Positions 51,902-62,222 of a stretch of 64,000 bases of DNA are shown here, one piece after another. Position 1 is the stretch's first letter. Every line of letters begins with the position of its first letter. The notes beneath the pieces are model-generated. The model worked only from the letters and a program-made list of their open reading frames with translations. It was not told the origin of the DNA and did not search any database. Origin of the DNA: Hydractinia symbiolongicarpus (lineage: Eukaryota > Cnidaria > Hydrozoa > Anthoathecata > Hydractiniidae); the NCBI RefSeq assembly GCF_029227915.1, contig NC_079878.1, positions 33,445,501 to 33,509,500 of the forward strand, written 5' to 3'. The position numbers and the translations under genes are program-made.

Positions 51902-51926
51902 GGGGGGGGGCGGATTCCGCCCCCCC
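51902..51926. repeat. Left subterminal GC-rich hairpin of the MITE
   Basis: Nine G, then CGGA T TCCG, then seven C. The arms pair over 11 bp with a single central T. An equivalent copy lies at 52567-52591 in opposite orientation. Such a structure could hinder polymerases and sequencing. Confidence 0.85.
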
Positions 51927-52089
51927 TCAATAACTTTTCATAGGGTTGTTCAAATTGAATCAAACATGGCACACTTATAGTACGTCATAAAAGGAGCAAA
52001 ATGGCGCCAAAAAAAATTTGCTTGCGTCAGCACATTTTCTGTGACGTCATCAAAAGCTTGAAAATTGTTAAAAATGCCACTATCTGCTT

Positions 52090-52103
52090 AAAATATAATA
52101 ACT
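52090..52103 (+). repeat. Internal inverted repeat of the MITE, left arm
   Basis: AAAATATAATAACT, exact complement of 52368-52381. A TGTT follows two bases later in both arms when read outward in the same sense (AATAACTTTTGTT and AATAACTCCTGTT). This suggests decayed longer arms. Confidence 0.8.
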
Positions 52104-52217
52104 TTTGTTCTAGAGCGAATTTTTACATTCTGTTTGAAGTTTTTGAAAGCTAAATAAAAGTTATTTAACATATCTTCCGGTTTTTACATGAATCGGATGA
52201 AAAATTGCCAAAGATTG

Positions 52218-52267
52218 CCCGAAAATCCGTTTTTTTCCGATTTTCGGGTAAAATCCGATAAAATCGG
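52218..52267. repeat. Nested short inverted repeats in the MITE centre
   Basis: CCCGAAAA (52218-52225) pairs with TTTTCGGG (52241-52248), and CCGATTTT (52237-52244) pairs with AAAATCGG (52260-52267). The two pairings overlap, so they are alternative folds. No function is assigned. Confidence 0.6.
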
Positions 52268-52367
52268 GAAATCGGATTAATCACGTGTTCAAATTACTCC
52301 AAATGATTCTTCTTGATGAAAGAAAGTTGTGTTGCAAGTTTCAAGTTCTAAGGATAATCCTAACAGG

Positions 52368-52381
52368 AGTTATTATATTTT
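52368..52381 (-). repeat. Internal inverted repeat of the MITE, right arm
   Basis: AGTTATTATATTTT, exact complement of 52090-52103. The 264 bp between the arms hold no recognised feature except the short inverted repeats at 52218-52267. Confidence 0.8.
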
Positions 52382-52566
52382 CCCCATTATAAGGATTTCA
52401 TAGAGATTTTTAGGGGTAGTTTCGAGTAATGGCCAATATCAAAGCCTCTGAAAGGTATGGGACCTAAAAAATTAGCATGCAGGTGTCTAATAGATAAATG
52501 TTGAAACTCAGAAAGTATCATAGCCATATAACAAAGCAATCAGGAGTTATTAAAAAAAAACCGTCA

Positions 52567-52591
52567 GGGGGGGCGGAATCCGCCCCCCCCC
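52567..52591. repeat. Right subterminal GC-rich hairpin of the MITE
   Basis: Seven G, then CGGA A TCCG, then nine C. It is the inverted counterpart of 51902-51926. Its last four C belong to the right terminal inverted repeat, so hairpin and terminus are fused here, whereas 21 bp separate them at the left end. Confidence 0.85.
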
Positions 52592-52604
52592 GGACCGAAT
52601 AGGG
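52588..52604 (-). repeat. Right terminal inverted repeat of the MITE
   Basis: CCCCGGACCGAATAGGG, the exact complement of the left terminus. It is followed directly by TTAA at 52605-52608. Its C run is continuous with the C arm of the adjacent GC hairpin. Confidence 0.95.
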
Positions 52605-52608
52605 TTAA
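52605..52608. repeat. Right TTAA target-site duplication
   Basis: TTAA directly after the final GGG of the element. It continues into the satellite phrase ACCTCTTTCATTAAGCG. Removing 741 bp plus one TTAA restores a normal monomer. Confidence 0.93.
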
Positions 52609-52645
52609 ACCTCTTTCATTAAGCGTCTCATCAAAAATGAAAACA

Positions 52646-53656
52646 TTTTTTTAAAACTACAAGTCTCATGCGTTTTAGTGGTGAAAAAAAAATTTAAAAA
52701 ATCGTTCGGGAAATGAGTTTACTCCCTGGGTACTTTATTTGTATACTTTTGACTATACGGGCCGAGTCCGGGATTTACGGTAAATCGCGGATTTTCGTTT
52801 GCCGGCGATTAAACTGCTTTTATTCAGCGTCCCATCAAATATGAAAATAATTTTGAAAACTACAAGTCTCATGCGTTTTATTGTTGAAAAAAAATTTAAA
52901 AAATCGTTCGGGAAATGAGTTTACTCCCTGGGTACTTTCTTTGTATACATTCGACTATACGGCCAAGCCCCGGATTTACGGGAAAACGCGGGAATTCATT
53001 TGCCGGCGATTAAACTTCTTTTATTCAGCGTCTCATCAAAAATGAAAACATTTTTGAAAACTAAAAGTCTCATGCGTTTTAGTGGTGAAAAAATAATTTA
53101 AAAAATCGTTCGGGAAATGAGTTTATTCCCTGGGTACTTTCTTTGTATACTTTTGACTATACGGGCCTAGTCCGGGATTTTCGGGAAATCGCGGATTTTC
53201 GTTTGCCGGCGATTAAACTTCTTTTATTCAGCGTCCCATCAAATATGAAAATATTTTTGAAAACTACAAGTCTCATGCGTTTAGTGGTAAAAAAATAATA
53301 TAAAAAATCGTTCGGGAAATGAGTTTACTCCCTGGGTACTTTCTTTGTATACTTTTGACTATACGGGCCAAGCCCGGGATTTACGGGAAATCGCGGGTTT
53401 TCGTTTGCCGGCGATTAAACTTCTTTTATTCAGCGTCTCATCAAAAATGAAAACACTTTTAAAAACTACAAGTCTTATGCGTTTTAGTGGTGAAAATATA
53501 AATTAAAAAATCGTTCTGGAAATGAGTTTACTCCCTGGGTACTTTCTTTGTACACTTTTGACTATACGGGCCGAGTCCGGGATTTAGGGAAATCGCAGGT
53601 TTTCGTTTGCCGGCGATTAAACTGCTTTTATTCAGCGTCCCACCAAAAATGAAAAC
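52646..53656 (+). repeat. 5-monomer (about 1,012 bp) duplication, unit 1
   Basis: The group with GGTAAATCGCGG, GAAAATAATTTTG, GGGAATTCATTTG (52991), TTTATTCCCTGGG and CCTAGTCCGGG is present twice here (again at 54003 for GGAATTC). It is present only once in the homologous part of the first macro-copy (near 17019). The duplication is therefore specific to the MITE-bearing copy. Confidence 0.82.
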
Positions 53657-54668
53657 ATTTTTTAAAACTACAAGTCTCATGCGTTTTAGTGGTGAAAAAA
53701 AAATTTAAAAAATCGTTCGGGAAATGAGTTTACTCCCTGGGTACTTTATTTGTATACTTTTGACTATACGGGCCGAGTCCGGGATTTACGGTAAATCGCG
53801 GATTTTCGTTTGCCGGCGATTAAACTGCTTTTATTCAGCGTCCCATCAAATATGAAAATAATTTTGAAAACTACAAGTCTCATGCGTTTTAGTGTTGAAA
53901 AAAAAATTTAAAAAATCGTTCGGGAAATGAGTTTACTCCCTGGGTACTTTCTTTGTATACATTCGACTATACGGCCAAGCCCCGGATTTACGGGAAAACG
54001 CGGGAATTCATTTGCCGGCGATTAAACTTCTTTTATTCAGCGTCTCATCAAAAATGAAAACATTTTTGAAAACTAAAAGTCTCATGCGTTTTAGTGGTGA
54101 AAAAATAATTTAAAAAATCGTTCGGGAAATGAGTTTATTCCCTGGGTACTTTCTTTGTATACTTTTGACTATACGGGCCTAGTCCGGGATTTTCGGGAAA
54201 TCGCGGATTTTCGTTTGCCGGCGATTAAACTTCTTTTATTCAGCGTCCCATCAAATATGAAAATATTTTTGAAAACTACAAGTCTCATGCGTTTAGTGGT
54301 AAAAAAATAATATAAAAAATCGTTCGGGAAATGAGTTTACTCCCTGGGTACTTTCTTTGTATACTTTTGACTATACGGGCCAAGCCCGGGATTTACGGGA
54401 AATCGCGGGTTTTCGTTTGCCGGCGATTAAACTTCTTTTATTCAGCGTCTCATCAAAAATGAAAACACTTTTAAAAACTACAAGTCTTATGCGTTTTAGT
54501 GGTGAAAATATAATTTAAAAAATCGTTCTGGAAATGAGTTTACTCCCTGGGTACTTTCTTTGTACACTTTTGACTATACGGGCCGAGTCCGGGATTTAGG
54601 GAAATCGCAGGTTTTCGTTTGCCGGCGATTAAACTGCTTTTATTCAGCGTCCCACCAAAAATGAAAAC
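53657..54668 (+). repeat. 5-monomer (about 1,012 bp) duplication, unit 2
   Basis: Second tandem unit, with the marks given for unit 1. The offset is 1,011-1,012 bp because of a one-base indel in an A run near 52880. Confidence 0.82.
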
Positions 54669-57600
54669 ATTTTTGAAAACTACAAGACTCATGCGTTTTA
54701 GTGGTGAAAAAATAATTTAAAAAATCGTTCGGGAAATGAGTTTACTCCCTGGTTACTTTCTTTGTATACTTTTGACTATACGGGCCAAGCCGGGATTTAC
54801 GGGAAATCGCGGGTTTCGTTTGCCGGCGATTAAACTTCTTTTATTCAGCGTCTCATCAAAAATGAAAACATTTTTAAAAACTACAAGTCTTATGCGTTTT
54901 AGTGGTGAAAAAATAATTTAAAAAATCGTTCTGGAAATGAGTTTACTCCCTGGGTACTTCCTTTGTATACTTTTGACTATACGGGCCAAGTCGGGATTTA
55001 CGGGAAATCGCGGGTTTTCGTTTGCCGGCGATTAAACTTCTTTTATTCAGCGTCTCATCAAAAATGAAAACATTTTTAAAAACTACAAGTCTTATGCGTT
55101 TTAGTGGTGAAAAAATAATTTAAAAAATCGTTCTGGAAATGAGTTTACTCACAGGGTACTTTCTTTGTATACATTCGACTATACTGGCCAAACCTGGGAT
55201 TTACGGGAAATCGCGGGTTTTCGTTTGCCGGCGATTAAACTTCTTTTATTCAGCGTCTCATCAAAAATGAAAACATTTTTGAAAACTACAAGTCTCATGC
55301 GTTTTAGTGGTGAAAAAATAATTTAAAAAATCGTTCGGGAAATGATTTTACTCCCTGGGTACTTTCTTTGTATACTTTTGACTATACGGGCCAAGCCGGG
55401 ATTTACGGGAAATCGCGGGTTTTCGTTTGCCGGCGATTAAACTTCTTTTATTCAGCGTCTCATCAAAAATGAAAACATTTTTAAAAACTACAAGTCTCAT
55501 GGGCTTTAGTGGTAAAAAAATAATTTAAAAAATCGTTCTGGAAATGAGTTTACTCCCTGGGTACTTTCTTTGTATACTTTTGACTATACGGGCCAAGCCG
55601 GGATTTACGGGAAATCGCGGGTTTTCGTTTGCCGGCGATTAAACTTCTTTTATTCAGCGTCTCATCAAAAATGAAAACATTTTTAAAAACTACAAGTCTC
55701 ATGGGCTTTAGTGGTAAAAAAATAATTTAAAAAATCGTTCTGGAAATGAGTTTACTTACAGGGTACTTTCTTTGTATACATTCGACTATACGTGCCAAGC
55801 CCGGGATTTACGGGAAATCGCGGGTGTTCGTTTGCCAGCGATTAAACTTCTTTTATTTAGAGTCTCATCCAAAATGAAAACATTTTTGAAAACTACAAGT
55901 CTCATGCGATTTAGTGGTGAAAAAATAATTTAAAAAATCGTTCGGAAAATGAGTTTACTCCCTGGGTACTTTCTTTGTATACTTTTGACTATACGGGCCA
56001 AGCCGGGATTTACGGGAAATCGCGGGTTTTCGTTTGCCGGCGATTAAACTTCTTTTATTCAGCGTCTCATCAAAAATGTAAACATTTTTAAAAACTACAA
56101 GTCTGATGCGTTATAGTGGTGAAAAAATAATTTAAAAAATCGTTGTGGAAATGAGTTTACTTACAGGGTACTTTCTTTGTATACATTCGACTATACGGGC
56201 CAAGCCCGGGATTTACGGGAAATCGCGGGCTTTCGTTTTCCGGCGATTAAACCTCTTTCATTAAGCGTGTCATCAAAAATGAAAACATTTTTGAAAACTA
56301 CAAGTCTCATGCGTTTTAGTGTTGAAAAAAAAATTTAAAAAATCGTTCGGGAAATGAGTTTACTCCCTGGGTACTTTCTTTGTATACATTCGACTATACG
56401 TGCCAAGCCCGGGATTTACGGGAAATCGCGGGTTTTCGTTTGCCGGCGATTAAACCTCTTTCATTAAGCGTGTCATCAAAAATGAAAATATTTTTGAAAA
56501 CTACAAGTCTGATGCGTTTTAGTGTTGAAAAAAAAATTTAAAAAATCGTTCGGGAAATGAGTTTACTCCCTGGGTACTTTCTTTGTATACATTCGACTAT
56601 ACGTGCCAAGCCCGGGATTTACAGGAAATCGCGGGTTTTCGTTTGCCGGCGATTAAACTTCTTTTATTCAACGTCTCATCAAAAATGTAAACATTTTTAA
56701 AAACTACAAGTCTGATGCGTTTTAGTGGTGAAAAAATAATTTAAAAAATCGTTCTGGAAATGAGTTTACTCACAGGGTACTTTCTTTGTATACATTCGAC
56801 TATACGGGCCAAGCCCGGGATTTACGGGAAATCGCGGGTTTTCGTTTTCCGGCGATTAAACCTCTTTCATTAAGCGTGTCATCAAAATTGAAAACATTTT
56901 TGAAAACTACAAGTCTCATGCGTTTTAGTGTTGAAAAAAAAATTTAAAAAATCGTTCGGAAAATGAGTTTACTCCCTGGGTACTTTCTTTGTATACATTC
57001 GACTATACGGGCCAAGCCGGGATTTACGGGAAATCGCGGGTTTTCGTTTGCCGGCGATTAAACTTCTTTTATTCAGCGTCTCATCAAAAATGAAAACATT
57101 TTTAAAAACTAAAAGTCTTATGCGTTTTAGTGGTGAAAAAATAATTTAAAAAATCGTTCGGGAAATGAATTTACTCCCTGGGTACTTTCTTTGTATACTT
57201 TTGACTATACGGGCCAAATCGGGATTTACGGAAAATCGCGGGTTTTCGTTTGGCGGCGATTAAACTTCTTTTATTCAGCGTCTCATCAAAGATGAAAACA
57301 TTTTTAAAAACTACAAGTCTTATGCGTTTTAGTGGTGAAAAAATAATTTAAAAAATCGTTCTGGAAATGAGTTTCCTCACAGGGTACTTTCTTTGTATAC
57401 ATTCGACTATACGTGCCAAGCCCGGGATTTACGGGAAATCGCGGGTTTTCGTTTGCCGGCGATTGAACTTCTTTTATTCAGCGTCTTATCAAAAATGAAA
57501 ACATTTTTGAAAACTACAAGTCTCATGCGTTTTAGTGGTGAAAAAATAATTTAAAAAATCCTTCGGGAAATGAATTTACTCCCTGGGTACTTTCTTTGTA

Positions 57601-59704
57601 TACTTTTGACTATACGGGCCAAATCGGGATTTACGGAAAATCGCGGGTTTTCGTTTGCCGGCGATTAAACTTCTTTTATTCAGCGTCTCATCAAAAATTA
57701 AAACATTTTTAAAAACTAAAAGTCTTATGCGTTTTAGTGGTGAAAAAATAATTTAAAAAATCGTTCGGGAAATGAACTTACTCCCTGGGTACTTTCTTTG
57801 TATACTTTTGACTATACGGGCCAAATCGGGATTTACGGAAAATCGCGGGTTTTCGTTTGGCGGCGATTAAACTTCTTTTATCCAGCGTCTCATCAAAGAT
57901 GAAAACATTTTTAAAAACTACAAGTCTTATGCGTTTTAGTGGTGAAAAAATAATTTAAAAAATCGTTCTGGAAATGAGTTTACTCACAGGGTACTTTCTT
58001 TGTATACATTCGACTATACGTGCCAAGCCCGGGATTTACGGGAAATCGCGGGTTTTCGTTTGCCGGCGATTGAACTTCTTTTATTCAGCGTCTTATCAAA
58101 AATGAAAACATTTTTGAAAACTACAAGTTTCATGCGTTTTAGTGGTGAAAAAATAATTTAAAAAATTGTTCGGGAAATGAATTTACTCCCTGGGTACTTT
58201 CTTTGTATACTTTTGACTATACGGGCCAAATCAGGATTTACGGAAAATCGCGGGTTTTCGTTTGCCGGCGATTAAACTTCTTTTATTCAGCGTCTCATCA
58301 AAAATGAAAACATTTTTAAAAACTAAAAGTCTTATGCGTTTTAGTGGGGAAAATATAATTTAAAAAATCGTTCTGGAAATGTGTTTACTCCCTGGGTACT
58401 TTCTTTGTATACTTTTGACTATACGGGCCGAGTTCGGGATTTAGGGAAATCGCAGGTTTTCGTTTGGCGGCGATTAAACTGCTTTTATTGAGCGTCTCAT
58501 CAAAAATGAAAACATTTTTGAAAACTACAAGTCTGATGCGTTTTAGTGGTGAAAAATAATTTAAAAAATTGTTCGGGAAATAATTTTACTCCCTGGGTAC
58601 TTTCTTTGTATACTTTTGACTATACGGGCCAAATCGGGATTTACGGAAAATCGCGGGTTTTCGTTTGCCGGCGATTAAACTTCTTTTATTCAGCGTCTCA
58701 TCAAAAATGAAAACATTTTTAAAAACTACAAGTCTTATGCGTTTTAGTGGTGAAAAAATAATTTAAAAAATCGTTCTGGAAATGAGTTTACTCACAGGGT
58801 ACTTTCTTTGTATACATTCGACTATACGTGCCAAGCCCGGGATTTACGGGAAATCGCGGGTTTTCGTTTGCCGGCGATTAAACTTCTTTTATTCAGCGTC
58901 TTATCAAAAATGAAAACATTTTTGAAACCTACAAGTCTCATGCGTTTTAGTGGTGAAAAAATAATTTAAAAAATCGTTCGGGAAATGAATTTACTCCCTG
59001 GGTACTTTCTTTGTATACTTTTGACTATACGGGCCAAATCGGGATTTACGGAAAATCGCGGGTTTTCGTTTGCCGGCGATTAAACTTCTTTTATTCAACG
59101 TCTCATCAAAAATGAAAACATTTTTAAAAACTAAAAGTCTCATGGGCTTTAGTGGTGAAAAAATAATTTAAAAAATCGTTCTGGAAATGAGTTTACTCAC
59201 AGGGTAATTTCTTTGTATACATTCGACTATACGTGCCAAGCCCAGGATTTACGGGAAATCGCGGGTTTTCGTTTGCCAGCGATTAAGCTTCTTTTATTCA
59301 GCGTCTCATCAAAAATGTAAACATTTTTAAAAACTACAAGTCTGATGCGTTTTAGTGGTGAAAAAATAATATAAAAAATCGTTCTGGAAATGAGTTTACT
59401 CACAGGGTACTTTCTTTGTATACATTTGACTATACGGGCCAAGCCCGGGATTTACGGGAAATCGCGGGTTTTCATTTTCCGGCGATTAAACCTCTTTTAT
59501 TAAGCGTGTCATCAAAAATGAAAACATTTTTGAAAACTACAAGTCTCATGCGTTTTAGTGTTGAAAAAAAAATTTAAAAAATCGTTCGGGAAATGAGTTT
59601 ACTCCCTGGGTACTTTCTTTGTATACATTCGACTATACGGCCAAGCCCCGGATTTACGGGAAAACGCGGGATTTCGTTTGCCGGCGATTAAACCTCTTTC
59701 ATTA

Positions 59705-60604
59705 AGCGTCCCATCAAATATGAAAATGTTTTTAAAAACTACAAGTCTCATGCGATTAGTGGTAAAAAAATAATATAAAAAATCGTTCGGGAAATGAGTT
59801 TACTCCCTGGGTACTTTCTTTGTATACTTTTGACTATACGGGCCAAGCCCGGGATTTACGGGAAATCGCGGGTTTTCGTTTGCCGGCGATTAAACTTCTT
59901 TTATTCAGCGTCTCATCAAAAATGAAAACATTTTTGAAAACTACAAGTCTTATGCGTTTTAGTGGTAAAATAATAATTTAAAAAATCGTTCTGGAAATGA
60001 GTTTACTCCCTGGGTACTTTCTTTAAATACTTTTGACTATACGGGCCGAGTCCGGGATTTACGGGAAATCGCGGATTTTCGTTTGCCGGCGATTAAACTG
60101 CTTTTATTCAGCGTCTCATCAAAAATGAAAACATTTTTGAAAACTACAAGTCTCATGCGTTTTAGTGGTGAAAAAATAATTTAAAAAATCGTTCGGGAAA
60201 TGAGTTTACTCCCTGGGTACTTTCTTTGTATACTTTTGACTATACGGGCCAAGCCGGGATTTACGGGAAATCGCGGGTTTTCGTTTGCCGGCGATTAACC
60301 TTCTTTTATTCAGCGTCCCATCAAATATGAAAATATTTTTGAAAACTACAAGTCTCATGCGTTTAGTGGTAAAAAAATAATATAAAAAATCGTTCGGGAA
60401 ATGAGTTTACTCCCTGGGTACTTTCTTTGTATACTTTTGACTATACGGGCCGAGTCCGAGATTTACGGGAAATCGCGGATTTTCGTTTGCCGGCGATTAA
60501 ACTTCTTTTATTCAGCGTCCCATCAAATATGAAAATATTTTTGAAAACTACAAGTCTCATGCGTTTAGTGGTAAAAAAATAATATAAAAAATCGTTCGGG
60601 AAAT
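59705..60604 (+). repeat. 8-monomer-offset (1,618 bp) duplication, copy 1
   Basis: The stretch with AGCGTCCCATCAAATATG, GAAAATGTTTTTAAA, ATGCGATTAGTGG, GGTAAAATAATAATT and TCTTTAAATACTT recurs 1,618 bp downstream, and AGCGTCCC starts at 59705 and 61323. The match ends near 60604, where AAATGATTTTACTCC differs from AAATGAGTTTACTCC. In the first macro-copy this group occurs once (near 22924). Confidence 0.78.
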
Positions 60605-61322
60605 GATTTTACTCCCTGGGTACTTTCTTTGTATACTTTTGACTATACGGGCCAAGCCCGGGATTTACGGAAAATCGCGGGTTTTTGTTTGCCGGCGATT
60701 AAACTTCTTTTATTCAGCGTCTCATCAAAAATGAAAACATTTTTAAAAACTACAAGTCTTATGCGTTTTAGTGGTGAAAAAATAATTTAAAAAATCGTTC
60801 TGGAAATGAGTTTACTCCCTGGGTACTTTCTTTGTATACTTTTGACTATACAGGCCAAGCCGGGATTTACAGGAAATCGCGGGTTTTCGTTTGCCGGCGA
60901 TTAAACTTCTTTTATTCAGCGTCTCATCAAAAATGTAAACATTTTTAAAAACTACAAGTCTGATGCGTTTTAGTGGTGAAAAAATAATATAAAAAATCGT
61001 TCTGGAAATGAGTTTACTCACAGGGTACTTTCTTTGTATACATTTGACTATACGGGCCAAGCCCGGGATTTACGGGAAATCGCGGGTTTTCATTTTCCGG
61101 GGATTAAACCTCTTTTATTAAGCGTGTCATCAAAAATGAAAACATTTTTGAAAACTACAAGTCTCATGCGTTTTAGTGTTGAAAAAAAAATTTAAAAAAT
61201 CGTTCGGGAAATGAGTTTACTCCCTGGGTACTTTCTTTGTATACTTTCGACTATACGGCCAAGCCCCGGATTTACGGGAAAACGCGGGATTTCGTTTGCC
61301 GGCGATTAAACCTCTTTCATTA

Positions 61323-62222
61323 AGCGTCCCATCAAATATGAAAATGTTTTTAAAAACTACAAGTCTCATGCGATTAGTGGTAAAAAAATAATATAAAAAA
61401 TCGTTCGGGAAATGAGTTTACTCCCTGGGTACTTTCTTTGTATACTTTTGACTATACGGGCCAAGCCCGGGATTTACGGGAAATCGCGGGTTTTCGTTTG
61501 CCGGCGATTAAACTTCTTTTATTCAGCGTCTCATCAAAAATGAAAACATTTTTGAAAACTACAAGTCTTATGCGTTTTAGTGGTAAAATAATAATTTAAA
61601 AAATCGTTCTGGAAATGAGTTTACTCCCTGGGTACTTTCTTTAAATACTTTTGACTATACGGGCCGAGTCCGGGATTTACGGGAAATCGCGGATTTTCGT
61701 TTGCCGGCGATTAAACTGCTTTTATTCAGCGTCTCATCAAAAATGAAAACATTTTTGAAAACTACAAGTCTCATGCGTTTTAGTGGTGAAAAAATAATTT
61801 AAAAAATCGTTCGGGAAATGAGTTTACTCCCTGGGTACTTTCTTTGTATACTTTTGACTATACGGGCCAAGCCGGGATTTACGGGAAATCGCGGGTTTTC
61901 GTTTGCCGGCGATTAACCTTCTTTTATTCAGCGTCCCATCAAATATGAAAATATTTTTGAAAACTACAAGTCTCATGCGTTTAGTGGTAAAAAAATAATA
62001 TAAAAAATCGTTCGGGAAATGAGTTTACTCCCTGGGTACTTTCTTTGTATACTTTTGACTATACGGGCCGAGTCCGAGATTTACGGGAAATCGCGGATTT
62101 TCGTTTGCCGGCGATTAAACTTCTTTTATTCAGCGTCCCATCAAATATGAAAATATTTTTGAAAACTACAAGTCTCATGCGTTTAGTGGTAAAAAAATAA
62201 TATAAAAAATCGTTCGGGAAAT
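61323..62222 (+). repeat. 8-monomer-offset (1,618 bp) duplication, copy 2
   Basis: Second copy of the stretch at 59705-60604, with the same rare marks in the same order. Confidence 0.78.

Larger units (their letters stand above)
51864..52604. mobile_element. piggyBac-like MITE, 741 bp, TTAA target duplication
   Basis: The satellite breaks off inside CGATTAA and resumes at TTAAACC after 741 unrelated bases. The ends are perfect 17-bp terminal inverted repeats (CCCTATTCGGTCCGGGG and its complement). The element is flanked on both sides by TTAA. TTAA duplication with termini starting CCC and ending GGG is the known signature of the piggyBac superfamily. No open reading frame of useful length exists, so the element is non-autonomous and a transposase would have to come from elsewhere. 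Inside are two GC-rich hairpins near the ends, a 14-bp inverted repeat (52090-52103 and 52368-52381) and shorter inverted repeats at 52218-52267. The matching site at 16630 lacks the element. Assignment to piggyBac rests on target site and terminal bases only; no internal homology was recognised. Confidence 0.9.

Noticed and set aside
51758-51943. Reading frame crossing from the satellite into the MITE
   Set aside because: It is a chance fusion of satellite and transposon-end bases with no recognisable domain.
52042-52049. TGACGTCA (CRE-like) and CACGTG at 52282-52287 in the MITE
   Set aside because: Single 6-8 bp matches in a 741-bp element are expected by chance and no transcription unit is present.
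52264-52277. Similarity of CGGGAAATCGGATT in the MITE to the satellite CGGGAAATCGCGGATT
   Set aside because: The match is short, differs by two bases, and is not at the insertion ends, so it does not explain target choice.
51902-52591. Rho-independent terminators suggested by the GC hairpins next to T or A runs
   Set aside because: The context is a eukaryotic transposon in satellite DNA with no gene upstream; the hairpins are symmetric parts of the element ends.
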